Source: Butyricicoccus sp. Marseille-Q5471 (GTDB lineage: Bacteria; Bacillota; Clostridia; Oscillospirales; Butyricicoccaceae). Taken from it: 40,137 nucleotides of DNA. Below the pieces are notes generated by a model that saw nothing but the letters and a program-made list of their open reading frames with translations, was not told where the DNA came from and made no database searches. Position 1 is the first letter of the stretch. Each line of letters begins with the position of its first letter. Positions 31,633 through 40,010 of this stretch are shown here, piece after piece. The stretch lies in assembly GCF_951230135.1 (NCBI RefSeq), contig NZ_CATNVC010000017.1, positions 1-40,137 on the forward strand, given 5' to 3'. The position numbers and the translations under genes were made by a program.

Positions 31633-34263
31633 ATGAAGTACAGAAGTTTAAATGAACTGCGCGAAATGTACTTGGCCTTCTTTGAAACCAAGGGTCATCT
31701 TCGTTTGCCGAGCTTTCCGCTCATCCCGCAGAACGATCCGTCGCTTCTGCTCATCAATTCCGGCATGGCGCCGATGAAGCCGTTTTTCACCGGTGAGCAG
31801 GAGCCCCCGCGTCACCGTGTGACGACCTGCCAGAAGTGCATCCGCACGGGCGATATCGAAAATGTCGGCAAAACGGCACGTCATGGCACTTTTTTTGAAA
31901 TGCTGGGCAATTTCTCGTTTGGCGACTATTTCAAGAGAGAGGCGATTGCGTGGAGCTGGGAATTCCTGACCAGCCCCGACTGGGTCGGTATTGACCCAGA
32001 CCGGCTCTATCCTTCCATCTATGAGGAAGATGAAGAAGCATTTGAAATCTGGAACAAAGAAATGGGCATTCCGTCTGAGCGGATTTTCCGTTTTGGAAAG
32101 GCCGATAATTTTTGGGAGCATGGCTCCGGCCCCTGCGGCCCCTGCTCTGAGATTTATTATGACCGCGGTGAGGAATATGGCTGCGGCAAGCCGGACTGTA
32201 CGGTTGGCTGTGAATGCGACCGATATATGGAGGTCTGGAACAATGTGTTCTCGCAGTTTGATAACGATGGAAACGGTCACTATACCGAGCTGAAGCAAAA
32301 AAATATCGATACCGGCATGGGTCTGGAACGTCTGGCCTGCGTGGTGCAGAACGTTGGGTCGCTGTTTGATGTTGACACGGTTCGGAATATCACCAATCAT
32401 GTTTCCGAGATTGCCGGCAAGCACTATGGTGAAAGTGATAAGACGGATGTGTCGCTGCGTGTAATCACCGATCACATTCGTTCGACTGTTATGATGGTTT
32501 GCGACGGTGTCATTCCGTCCAACGAGGGACGCGGCTATGTGCTGCGCCGCCTGCTGCGTCGTGCCGCGCGCCATGGCAAGCTGCTTGGCATCAACCGCCC
32601 CTTCCTGACGGAGATTACCGACACGGTCATTCAGGAGTCCGGAGACGCATACCCGGAGTTGGTTGATAAGAGCGTTTATATTCACAAGGTAATTGAGAAC
32701 GAAGAGGCCAGCTTTAACAAGACGATTGACAGCGGCCTCTCCATGCTGAATGATTTGATTGAGGCCTCGCGCGAAAGCAAGGAGCTGCCGGCAGCTGAGG
32801 CATTCAAACTGTATGACACATACGGTTTCCCGATTGATTTGACGCTTGAAATTCTGGAAGAGCGGGATATGACGACCGATCGAGCTGAGTTCGATCGCCT
32901 GATGAGCGAGCAGCGCCAGCGCGCTCGTGAAGATCGCAAGAAAATGGGCGATTTGGGTTGGCAGAGCGAGGATTTGGGTCTGGATAAGTCTATCAAAACA
33001 GCATTTGACGGTTACGCAACGTTGGAAGAAACAGCAAAGGTTCTTGCTATTGTTTGTGAGGGTGAGCCTTCCGGTGCGGCTTCTACCGGCGAGAAGGTGA
33101 CAATCGTACTGGATCATACGCCGTTCTATGCGGAAATGGGCGGCCAGATTGGCGACCACGGCGTGCTTAGCACAAAGAGCGGCCGCGTTTCCATTACAGA
33201 TGTTCAGAAGACCAAGGACGGCAAGTTCATGCACATCGGCACGGTAACCGAAGGCCAGATTAATGTCGATGATACGGTGACGGCGACTGTTGACACGGCG
33301 TTCCGTCAGGCGATCTGCCGTGCCCACACGGCAACGCATCTGCTGCAGCGTGCATTGCGTACGGTGCTGGGCACTCACGTTGAGCAGGCAGGCTCTTATA
33401 CCGCGAATGACCATATCCGCTTTGACTTCACCCATTTTGCAGCGTTGACCGAAGACGAGATTCAGCAGGTAGAGACCTTGGTCAATGATGCCATTCTGTC
33501 CGGTGACTCTGTTATTACCGAGGAAATGACAATTGACGAGGCCAAGAAGCGCGGTGCGATGGCTCTATTTGGCGAAAAGTACGGTTCAACTGTTCGCGTT
33601 GTACAGGCTGGAGACTCGGTTGAGCTGTGCGGCGGCACACATCTCGACAATACTGCCAAGGCGGGTGTCTTCAAGATTATCGGCGAAGCATCCGTTGCTG
33701 CGGGTGTACGACGCATTGAGGCTGTAACCGGTAAGGGTGTGCTGAATCTGATGAGCGCACATCAAAACTTGCTGTCAGACGCTGCAAAAGCACTCAAGAC
33801 ATCTCCGAGTGAACTGCTGCAGAAGGCCAACCAGACCATGGTTGAGTTGCGTGAGCTGTCTAAAAACGTGGATAAGCTGAACACACAGATTGCCAATATG
33901 CAGATGGTTGACCTGTTTAACCTCTCTTGTGACATTAAGGGTGTAAATGTTGTTGCTGCAAAGTTTGATGATGCAACACCCGATATGCTACGCACCATGG
34001 GCGACAGTTTTAAGGAAAAAGCACCCAATATGGTTGCCGTACTTTCCTGCGTTGTCGGTGAAAAAGTAAGCCTGCTGTGCGTCTGCGGCGCAGAAGCCAT
34101 TCAGAAGGGTGCACATGCCGGTAAGATTATTAAGGAAGTCGCCAAGCTTTGCGGCGGCGGTGGCGGCGGTAAGCCGGACAGCGCAACGGCAGGCGGCAAG
34201 GATGCTTCCAAGCTGGAGATGGCACTGGAGGCCGTGAATAACATCGTCGAATCCCTATTATAA
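31633..34263 (+). CDS. alaS: Alanyl-tRNA synthetase
   Basis: Charges tRNA-Ala and edits mischarged serine and glycine. The 876-residue protein has the class II catalytic core with motif PSFPLIPQNDPSLLLINSGM, then a tRNA-recognition domain, the editing domain with HTATH (565-569) and CGGTH (666-670), and a C-terminal DHHA1-like glycine-rich segment GGGGGGKPDSATAGGKD. The ATG at 31633 is chosen because ggagg lies 5 bases upstream; an upstream TTG at 31621 lacks a site. It is controlled by the T-box leader above. A HIT protein gene follows after 25 bases and is probably co-transcribed. Confidence 0.97.
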   Translation: MKYRSLNELREMYLAFFETKGHLRLPSFPLIPQNDPSLLLINSGMAPMKPFFTGEQEPPRHRVTTCQKCIRTGDIENVGKTARHGTFFEMLGNFSFGDYFKREAIAWSWEFLTSPDWVGIDPDRLYPSIYEEDEEAFEIWNKEMGIPSERIFRFGKADNFWEHGSGPCGPCSEIYYDRGEEYGCGKPDCTVGCECDRYMEVWNNVFSQFDNDGNGHYTELKQKNIDTGMGLERLACVVQNVGSLFDVDTVRNITNHVSEIAGKHYGESDKTDVSLRVITDHIRSTVMMVCDGVIPSNEGRGYVLRRLLRRAARHGKLLGINRPFLTEITDTVIQESGDAYPELVDKSVYIHKVIENEEASFNKTIDSGLSMLNDLIEASRESKELPAAEAFKLYDTYGFPIDLTLEILEERDMTTDRAEFDRLMSEQRQRAREDRKKMGDLGWQSEDLGLDKSIKTAFDGYATLEETAKVLAIVCEGEPSGAASTGEKVTIVLDHTPFYAEMGGQIGDHGVLSTKSGRVSITDVQKTKDGKFMHIGTVTEGQINVDDTVTATVDTAFRQAICRAHTATHLLQRALRTVLGTHVEQAGSYTANDHIRFDFTHFAALTEDEIQQVETLVNDAILSGDSVITEEMTIDEAKKRGAMALFGEKYGSTVRVVQAGDSVELCGGTHLDNTAKAGVFKIIGEASVAAGVRRIEAVTGKGVLNLMSAHQNLLSDAAKALKTSPSELLQKANQTMVELRELSKNVDKLNTQIANMQMVDLFNLSCDIKGVNVVAAKFDDATPDMLRTMGDSFKEKAPNMVAVLSCVVGEKVSLLCVCGAEAIQKGAHAGKIIKEVAKLCGGGGGGKPDSATAGGKDASKLEMALEAVNNIVESLL

Positions 34264-34288
34264 GGTTCGGGCGAAAGGAGCAAATCTG

Positions 34289-34624
34289 ATGGATTGTCTG
34301 TTTTGTAAAATTGCTGCGGGTGAAATTCCATCTAAGAAAGTTTATGAGGATGACCGGGTCTATGCGTTCTACGACATCGACCCGCAGGCGCCGACCCACT
34401 TTTTAGTGATTCCCAAGCAGCATATTGCATCAGTGGCGGCAGTTGATGTTTCTAATAGCGCAGTTGTGGCACACTGCTTTGAAGTGATTACCAAACTGGC
34501 AGCAGAGTTGGGAATGGAAAGCTTCCGCGTGGTATCAAATATTGGGGAGCAGGCGGGGCAGAGTGTTTTCCATCTGCATTTTCATGTACTTTCAGGTCGT
34601 GATATGACCTGGCCTCCGGGTTGA
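34289..34624 (+). CDS. hinT: HIT-family nucleotide hydrolase (HinT-like)
   Basis: Small cytoplasmic hydrolase of purine nucleoside phosphoramidates and aminoacyl-AMPs. The 111-residue protein begins with CLFCKIAAGEIPSKKVYED, a typical HinT opening with its CxxC, and has the catalytic histidine triad His95, His97 and His99 in VFHLHFHVLSG. Length fits bacterial HinT. It follows alaS and may be read from the same promoter; the link is apt because HinT hydrolyses aminoacyl-adenylates produced by tRNA synthetases, though this role in situ is inference. It is closed by a perfect hairpin. Confidence 0.92.
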   Translation: MDCLFCKIAAGEIPSKKVYEDDRVYAFYDIDPQAPTHFLVIPKQHIASVAAVDVSNSAVVAHCFEVITKLAAELGMESFRVVSNIGEQAGQSVFHLHFHVLSGRDMTWPPG

Positions 34625-34630
34625 TATGTG

Positions 34631-34666
34631 AGAAAAGAAGTGGCGCGTCTGCGCCACTTCTTTTCT
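34631..34666 (+). terminator. Terminator after the HIT gene
   Basis: agaaaagaagtggcgc / gcgccacttcttttct is a perfect 16-bp stem with loop GTCT; the 3' arm supplies the T-rich stretch. Confidence 0.8.
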
Positions 34667-34690
34667 ATCTTGATTGAGAGGGGGAGTATC

Positions 34691-36928
34691 ATGGGGAGTC
34701 GTCCGTTGATTTTCTGCGCACCTGCATTTGCGGCTGCAATTTTTCTATGCGTGACGTTTGATGTAACACCCAATGTGAATTTTCTAATTTTAAGCCTTGC
34801 GGCACTGTTGTTTGCAATCGCTGCCGCGCTGAATCACCCAAGAGTATGCACTGCCTTGGTACTCTCTGCCTGTGCCGTGGCCGGCATGGTTTATCTGTCC
34901 TTGTATGATGCGGTACAAGTCTTGCCTTTGAAAATGCTGGATCAACAAGTCCGCACCATCTCGGCAACGGTTCGGAACAAGCCAGTGATCTATGAAACCA
35001 ATCAGCGCGTGGAGTTACTTGTACAAGGGGAAAAACCATTCCGCACTCTTTGCTATCTGCCATTGACAGAGCAGCCACTGAATGTTGGCGATTGTGTAGA
35101 GGCTTCGGTTGGATTTTACCGTGCTACATCCTCAGAAGGATTTAATCGGGCAGCGTATCACGCATCCAATGGAATATACATACTATCCAGCTATCAAAAG
35201 AGTGATAATGCAGATAATCCGAGCGCTCCGGAGCACTTTGTGCATACCTCTGCCGAATCCCCTATGTCTATTCGCCTGCCACTCAAGGCAGCCGAATGTG
35301 TTCGCGCGGCTATCGCTTCACTGCTGCCGGCGCGCGAAGGCAGCTTACTTACCGCTTTGCTGATTGGAGATCGCTCAGATATCCCGGATAATGATGCTGC
35401 GGCATTCCGAAAGGCAGGCCTCAGCCACTTGATTGCAGTTTCGGGTATGCATATCGGTTTTTTGGTATCCTTCTGTCTGCTGCTGTTTGGGCGGAAATGG
35501 GGCACGCTATTTTCTGTAGCGGCTGTGCTGTTCTTTATTCCCATGGCCGGCATGACACCGTCGGTCGCCCGTGCCGGTATTATGTACCTGGTCGCAGCGG
35601 GCGGGTTCTTCTTAAAAAAGCAGGCAGATAGTCTGAATTCTCTCTTCTTGGCGCTTGCTATTTTGCTCCTATCCAACCCGCATGCGATTGCCAATGTCGG
35701 GTTACAGCTTTCGTTTGCCGCAACAATGGGACTGATTCTTTTTGCCAGTAAAATGCTTAATAAACTAATGCGGCCGTTTCGGCGCGCGCCAAGAGCAGTC
35801 AGGCGACTGCTTCATGTGATATTCAGCGCACTCAGCTGTACAGTCTGCGCTATAATTTTTACTATCCCTATTCTCTTTTCCGCCTTTGGCTATGTGTCCG
35901 TACTCTCCGTCCTCAGCAATTTATTGATGGTGGGAGTCGTTGCGCTGTGCTTTGTCGGCGGATTTCTACTCAGCATTACGTACTGGACGCTTCCACCCAT
36001 TGCACAGGGACTGGCTGCCTGCGTCCGGCGGATGCTTACATACATGCTTCGGGTAGCGCACTGGATTGCCGATTTGCCATTTGGACTTGTGTATTTGGAA
36101 GATGCCTATAGCGTTGCAGCGCTGCTGGTTTTCAGTACCTTTATTGTATTGTGGCTGCTATGGGGCGATAAAGTAAAACTGCGTTTTTCAGTTCCGCTCG
36201 TTTGTGGTATACTGATAGTGCTGATTGGACTGGATGCAAGTCAGGCGCGTGCAAACTTCACTGTTTCCTATCTGTCCTGCGGCACGGGTCAAGTGATACT
36301 GGTTTCTCATGCGCAGAAGGCGTTGACTGTAATCGACTGTAGCGGCAGCGGCTACCACAATGCCGCGGAGATGACGCAGGAGTGGATGGACTGGAATTGT
36401 TACAACCAGATTGACACCTTGATTTTGACTGCCGTAGATAAGGGCCATGCACGCAATTTGCCGGAATTAGTGGAAGATGTGCCGGTTCGCCAAATTATTA
36501 TGCCTGCAGGATGCAAGCAGACCAAGCACAATGAAGCACTGCTCAAAACACTTACCACAACGAATATCCCCGTAACGGTGCAGCGAACCGAGCAAACTCT
36601 AGCAGGTGAGATACCGATTCAAGTCTTTCCGATTGTGGATGGTAAACTCGGGGTTCGAGTGGGTGAGGATACCGTCGTGCTGCACAGTCCGACGCAGAAA
36701 CAACTGCAGACCTATCTCGAAGACCATTCACTTCGTGCAAAAAATGTGGTTTTATCACAAAGCGGAATGGGAGATTCCAGCCTGCTGAGAACGGCACTGC
36801 ATCAGATGGAAACACAGCGAATCATTCTGGAATCGGGAAGCTCTGCGATGGATCGGTTTGACGGAATAATGATAGAAAACACCTATGAAATAGGTGAGAT
36901 TTCTAAGAAATATAAACTGAGGGAGTAA
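34691..36928 (+). CDS. comEC: ComEC/Rec2-type DNA uptake channel with degenerate C-terminal domain
   Basis: Membrane protein of natural transformation, 745 residues. The ATG at 34691 is preferred (gggggag upstream); a GTG at 34628 overlaps the preceding hairpin. After two N-terminal helices there is a soluble OB-like (DUF4131) region, then the ComEC core with the signature LIAVSGMHIGFLVSF near 244-258 and about 8-10 helices up to about residue 510. The final part (about 515-745) has the strand order of a metallo-beta-lactamase domain (FTVSYLSCGTGQVILV, TVIDCSGSGYHNA), but the expected metal-binding HxHxDH motif is replaced by LTAVDKGHARN near 578-588. The gene is 7 bases upstream of holA, the order also found in Bacillus. 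Confidence 0.88.
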   Translation: MGSRPLIFCAPAFAAAIFLCVTFDVTPNVNFLILSLAALLFAIAAALNHPRVCTALVLSACAVAGMVYLSLYDAVQVLPLKMLDQQVRTISATVRNKPVIYETNQRVELLVQGEKPFRTLCYLPLTEQPLNVGDCVEASVGFYRATSSEGFNRAAYHASNGIYILSSYQKSDNADNPSAPEHFVHTSAESPMSIRLPLKAAECVRAAIASLLPAREGSLLTALLIGDRSDIPDNDAAAFRKAGLSHLIAVSGMHIGFLVSFCLLLFGRKWGTLFSVAAVLFFIPMAGMTPSVARAGIMYLVAAGGFFLKKQADSLNSLFLALAILLLSNPHAIANVGLQLSFAATMGLILFASKMLNKLMRPFRRAPRAVRRLLHVIFSALSCTVCAIIFTIPILFSAFGYVSVLSVLSNLLMVGVVALCFVGGFLLSITYWTLPPIAQGLAACVRRMLTYMLRVAHWIADLPFGLVYLEDAYSVAALLVFSTFIVLWLLWGDKVKLRFSVPLVCGILIVLIGLDASQARANFTVSYLSCGTGQVILVSHAQKALTVIDCSGSGYHNAAEMTQEWMDWNCYNQIDTLILTAVDKGHARNLPELVEDVPVRQIIMPAGCKQTKHNEALLKTLTTTNIPVTVQRTEQTLAGEIPIQVFPIVDGKLGVRVGEDTVVLHSPTQKQLQTYLEDHSLRAKNVVLSQSGMGDSSLLRTALHQMETQRIILESGSSAMDRFDGIMIENTYEIGEISKKYKLRE

Positions 36929-36935
36929 TGAAAAT

Positions 36936-37982
36936 ATGGCAGGCAAAACGACGCAAAACGGCAAGATAAAGCTGATACAGGATATTAAAAATGGAACGTT
37001 TGCGCCGCTTTACATCATTTCCGGAGAAGAGGCATATCTCAAAGAGTATTACCTGAATCAGTTGAAACAGCAGGTGGTTGACGAGACGTTTCGAGAGTTT
37101 AACCTGATAGAATTCGAGGGCAAAGGCCTCACCCCGGAGCAACTAACCGAGGCAGTAGACAGTTACCCGGCCATGGCCGAAAAAAAGCTGGTTGTTGTCA
37201 CCGATTTCGATCTTTTTAAACCATCCGCCGCCTTTTCGGACATGCTCGATCACATGCTCGATGATTTGCCGGACTATCTATGTCTGGTATTCTATTTTGA
37301 TACAATAGATGGTAAACCTGATAAACGTACAAAGATTTATAAAAAACTAGAAAAAAGTGCATGCTTTGCCGAGTTTACGCATCTGGATGAGCACGAATTG
37401 ACGGCATGGATAGAACGTCGTTTCCGAGCGCTTGATCGGTCCATTTCACCGGATGTTTGTGCATATATGATGTTCCTTTGCGGCAACTCCATGACCAACC
37501 TGCTGGGGGAGATTGAAAAGGCGGCGGCGCACGCAACAACAGGCGAGATTAAAAAATACAATATTGATTCCGTCTGTTCTCGTGTACTGGAAGCGGTGGT
37601 ATTTGATTTATCAGATGCAATTACTGCAGGAAAATTTGACCGTGCCGTTGCATTAGTGGATGATTTGATTGCACAAAAGAATAGTGAAGTTATGCTGTTC
37701 TCGGTTATTACACGGCATATACAGCGCTTATATGCTGCAAAAATATGCGAAGGAGCAAGGGGAGGGGAGAAAAGACTGATGGAGCTGATTGGCTCAAAAT
37801 CTCCTTTTTATGCGCGCCAAATTCAAAGTTCCGCGCGTAAGCTGCCGCTGTCATGGCTACGAAATGCAGCCTCTGTCTGTGCTAGGACGGATACAATGCT
37901 GAAGGGGAGTGTGGTTGACCGCCAAAAGCAAATTGAACTCACCCTGCTAGAACTGGCAGCAGAATTCGGAGCGAACAAATGA
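36936..37982 (+). CDS. holA: DNA polymerase III subunit delta
   Basis: Clamp-loader subunit that opens the sliding clamp at replication forks. The 348-residue protein matches the HolA/YqeN family: PLYIISGEEAYLKEYYLNQL at the N terminus, YPAMAEKKLVVVTDFDLF, the acidic LVFYFDTIDGKPDKRTKIYK segment, a FLCGNSMTNLLGEIEKAAA helical region, and the C-terminal KGSVVDRQKQIELTLLELA. No Walker motif is present, as usual for delta. The neighbour comEC is upstream by 7 bases, and the stop overlaps the next start (ATGA). The three genes form one transcription unit. Confidence 0.94.
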   Translation: MAGKTTQNGKIKLIQDIKNGTFAPLYIISGEEAYLKEYYLNQLKQQVVDETFREFNLIEFEGKGLTPEQLTEAVDSYPAMAEKKLVVVTDFDLFKPSAAFSDMLDHMLDDLPDYLCLVFYFDTIDGKPDKRTKIYKKLEKSACFAEFTHLDEHELTAWIERRFRALDRSISPDVCAYMMFLCGNSMTNLLGEIEKAAAHATTGEIKKYNIDSVCSRVLEAVVFDLSDAITAGKFDRAVALVDDLIAQKNSEVMLFSVITRHIQRLYAAKICEGARGGEKRLMELIGSKSPFYARQIQSSARKLPLSWLRNAASVCARTDTMLKGSVVDRQKQIELTLLELAAEFGANK

Positions 37983-38587
37983 TACGGATTAAAGAAGCAA
38001 TATTAGTTGAGGGCCGCTATGATGTCAATACGGTACGGCAGGTGGTGGATACCGTCATCCTCGAAACAGGCGGTTTTCGCATATTTAACAATGCTGAGCA
38101 GCTTCAGATGATACGGCGAATTGCTGCTGTACGCGGTTTAATCGTGCTAACGGACAGCGACGGCGCCGGTTTTGTAATTCGCAATTATTTAAAAGGAGCG
38201 TTGCCCAAACAACAAGTCAAGCAGGCATATATTCCAGATGTTCTCGGCAAGGAATCCCGCAAACGACAGGTATCAAAAGAAGGGAAGCTAGGGGTAGAAG
38301 GAATGCGCCCCACCGTGATTATTGATGCATTACGTCGCGCCGGAGCAACATTCTTAGACGATAACACAGCGTCCGAACGCCAAGCTCCGCCAATTATTAA
38401 GGCAGATTTATTTGCTTGGGGACTTAGTGGAGGACAGGGAAGCGCGGCACGGCGCAAACTACTTTTGCGAAAGCTGGATTTGCCCGAGCATATGACAGCA
38501 AACGCCTTACTGGAGTTTATCAACGCTGTCAGCACACGGAGCGAGATTCTTGAGGTGCTTTCGTCATTTTCTGTAGAACCTTATTGA
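37979..38587 (+). CDS. rnmV: RNase M5-like TOPRIM protein
   Basis: Predicted nuclease of the RNase M5 family, which matures 5S rRNA in Firmicutes. The 202-residue protein has a TOPRIM domain with the glutamate in ILVEGRYD (Glu11) and the DxD in VLTDSDGAG (Asp59, Asp61), then the C-terminal extension of the family (DUF4093-like) that includes GKLGVEGM and ADLFAWGLSGG. The Bacillus protein has EGRDD and TDPDFPG at the corresponding sites, so this member is divergent, and RNase M5 activity is probable but not sure. The start overlaps holA (ATGA). The stop codon TGA lies inside the -35 box of the FMN riboswitch promoter. Confidence 0.82.
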   Translation: MIRIKEAILVEGRYDVNTVRQVVDTVILETGGFRIFNNAEQLQMIRRIAAVRGLIVLTDSDGAGFVIRNYLKGALPKQQVKQAYIPDVLGKESRKRQVSKEGKLGVEGMRPTVIIDALRRAGATFLDDNTASERQAPPIIKADLFAWGLSGGQGSAARRKLLLRKLDLPEHMTANALLEFINAVSTRSEILEVLSSFSVEPY

Positions 38588-38612
38588 CAAATGCAACAAC
38601 CTGCACTATAAT
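38584..38612 (+). promoter_or_regulatory. Perfect sigma-A promoter of the FMN riboswitch
   Basis: TTGACA (38584-38589) and TATAAT (38607-38612) with a 17-base spacer. The -35 box contains the stop codon of the rnmV-like gene (38585-38587). Confidence 0.92.
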
Positions 38613-38634
38613 GAAGCTATAAATTTAATTAGTT

Positions 38635-38759
38635 CTGTTTCAGGGCGGAGTGAAAGTCTCCACCGGCAGTGAAAGGGGCATATCCCCGATAGTCTGCGAG
38701 CCGAAAGGCTGATGGGTGAAAATCCCAACCGACGGTTAAAGTCCGGATGAAAGAAACAG
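38635..38759 (+). ncRNA. FMN riboswitch (RFN element)
   Basis: The leader of ribU has the RFN hallmarks: cagggcggagtgaaagtct near the 5' side, ccggcagtgaaag, gcgagccgaaaggctgat, gggtgaaaatcccaaccgac, and gtccggatgaaagaaac at the 3' side. The closing P1 helix is ctgtttc (38635-38641) with gaaacag (38753-38759). An intrinsic terminator lies 20 bases on. FMN binding should shut off the riboflavin transporter. Confidence 0.96.
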
Positions 38760-38780
38760 GTGTATTTCGGTACGTCTGCA

Positions 38781-38816
38781 CGCCCTTGGACTATTATGTT
38801 CGAGGGCGCTTTTTTG
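38781..38816 (+). terminator. FMN riboswitch expression-platform terminator
   Basis: cgcccttgga pairs with ttcgagggcg (with G-U pairs) around an 8-base loop, followed by CTTTTTTTG. Confidence 0.88.
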
Positions 38817-38856
38817 TTCCCAACAAAGCAGAACCTCAAAAGGAGACGACCACCAA

Positions 38857-39471
38857 ATGACAAAAACAACAAAAATCACTTATACTGCATTATTTGCAGC
38901 GTTAGCCACGGTGCTGATGTATTTTGAATTCCCCATTCCGTTTATGCCACCGTTTTTAAAAGTTGATCTGAGCGGTGCAGTGGTATTGATCGGTGCGTTT
39001 ATTTTTGGAATTGGGCCTGCGATATCGATGATTCTAATCAAGGATTTGCTCCACTTGACCCAAACTGTGACCGGTGGTTCTGGCGAATTGGCTGATTTTC
39101 TCATGCTCAGTGCATTGGTAATTGTTTCCGTTATGGTATATCGCTTTCATAAAACACGTAAAGCCGCAGCAATTGGTTGTGTGCTCGGAACAGCTGCAAT
39201 GACCGTGATTGCCACTCTTGCAAACTACTTTTTAATTATTCCGTTTTACATCAACGCGATGGGTTGGAATTTACAGGCTATTTTTGATCTTTGCGCAACG
39301 GTCAACCCAAGCATTAGTGGTATGAGTACCTATTTGTTAATCGGAGTGGTACCTTTTAACATTATTAAAGGTCTTATTTTGACGGTTATAACGATGCTTG
39401 CGTATAAAAAGCTCAGCGTATTTATCAAATCTAAGCAAATTTCGCTGCATCACACGCAAAATGTGAATTAA
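38857..39471 (+). CDS. ribU: Riboflavin ECF transporter S component
   Basis: Substrate-binding membrane subunit of an energy-coupling-factor importer for riboflavin; the shared EcfA/EcfT module is not in the window. The 204-residue protein has about six transmembrane helices, starting with TALFAALATVLMYFEFPIPF and containing the RibU-type stretch PPFLKVDLSGAVVLIGAFIFG and the KDLLHLTQTVTGGSGELADF segment. Assignment to riboflavin rests on the FMN riboswitch directly upstream. A perfect 18-bp hairpin follows the stop. Confidence 0.94.
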   Translation: MTKTTKITYTALFAALATVLMYFEFPIPFMPPFLKVDLSGAVVLIGAFIFGIGPAISMILIKDLLHLTQTVTGGSGELADFLMLSALVIVSVMVYRFHKTRKAAAIGCVLGTAAMTVIATLANYFLIIPFYINAMGWNLQAIFDLCATVNPSISGMSTYLLIGVVPFNIIKGLILTVITMLAYKKLSVFIKSKQISLHHTQNVN

Positions 39472-39473
39472 AG

Positions 39474-39516
39474 AAACGCACCCAGATAAAGTAACCATCT
39501 TTATCTGGGTGCGTTT
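39474..39516 (+). terminator. Terminator after ribU
   Basis: aaacgcacccagataaag pairs perfectly with ctttatctgggtgcgttt (18 bp) around TAACCAT. The T-tract is the end of the stem. Confidence 0.85.
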
Positions 39517-39571
39517 TCATCCAATCATAGTACTCATTACAATCCACGCATAAATAGGGAAGGGAGCAGCA

Positions 39572-39976
39572 ATGGAAAAGGGTATTAAGGATATAATTGA
39601 CTGGTGTAGCTTTGCGGTGTACGCTCTTGAGAATCTTAGGGAAGTAATCCGAAAATATCTTGGCTTTGATCCTGATTTGTTTACTTCGTGCGGTAGCTGT
39701 CTACAAGCATACAAAGAAGGGTACAGCTACAATAACATTCACAGAGCATAGGGAATTCGTCAACATCTCTCGCGTCGATTTGGCTTGTGACGATCATAAT
39801 GATGTTTTGGATATGGAAGAGATTGGCGAGTAGGTTCAAAATAACGAGGTCAGATCAAGAATCGAAGCACGAGAGAATTTAAGGCATGGAGCAGAAAGAA
39901 GCTTTCTGGCATTACGTCTTACATAGGTTCATCAGCATCTGACTTTTTTATCCGATTTTATCATCTGAAATTCTGA
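39572..39976 (+). pseudogene. Decayed replication-initiation/MobT-like gene (mobile-element relic)
   Basis: Remnant of a Rep_trans/MobT-type replication-initiator, a family found on plasmids and integrative conjugative elements. An open frame of 59 codons (39572-39751) starts after agggag and carries MEKGIKDIIDWCSFAVYALE, FDPDLFTSCGS and a YKEGYSYNNI segment, which resemble the family's N-terminal DYLQWSY/LDPDLF/GYxYxxxI pattern. The rest is in another frame: 39753-39830 encodes FVNISRVDLACDDHND, the conserved NITRLDxAxDD motif, then a TAG, then QNNEVRSRIEAREN. Around 39908-39973 in the first frame again TSYIGSSASDFFIRFY matches the family's GSSxSDxxxRFYDK. So the gene shows an internal deletion, an in-frame stop and frameshifts. 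The pattern match is from memory. Confidence 0.6.
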
Positions 39977-40010
39977 ATAATAAGCTTGCTTTCGTTGATG
40001 TTAAGGTCTG

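Noticed and set aside
31648-33435. A 595-codon open frame on the minus strand
   Set aside because: It lies fully opposite alaS, whose protein is unmistakable, and its translation is a low-complexity shadow with no motif or ribosome-binding site.
39517-39714. A 65-codon minus-strand frame after ribU
   Set aside because: It overlaps the relic gene, has no recognisable motif, and its start is not supported by a ribosome-binding site.
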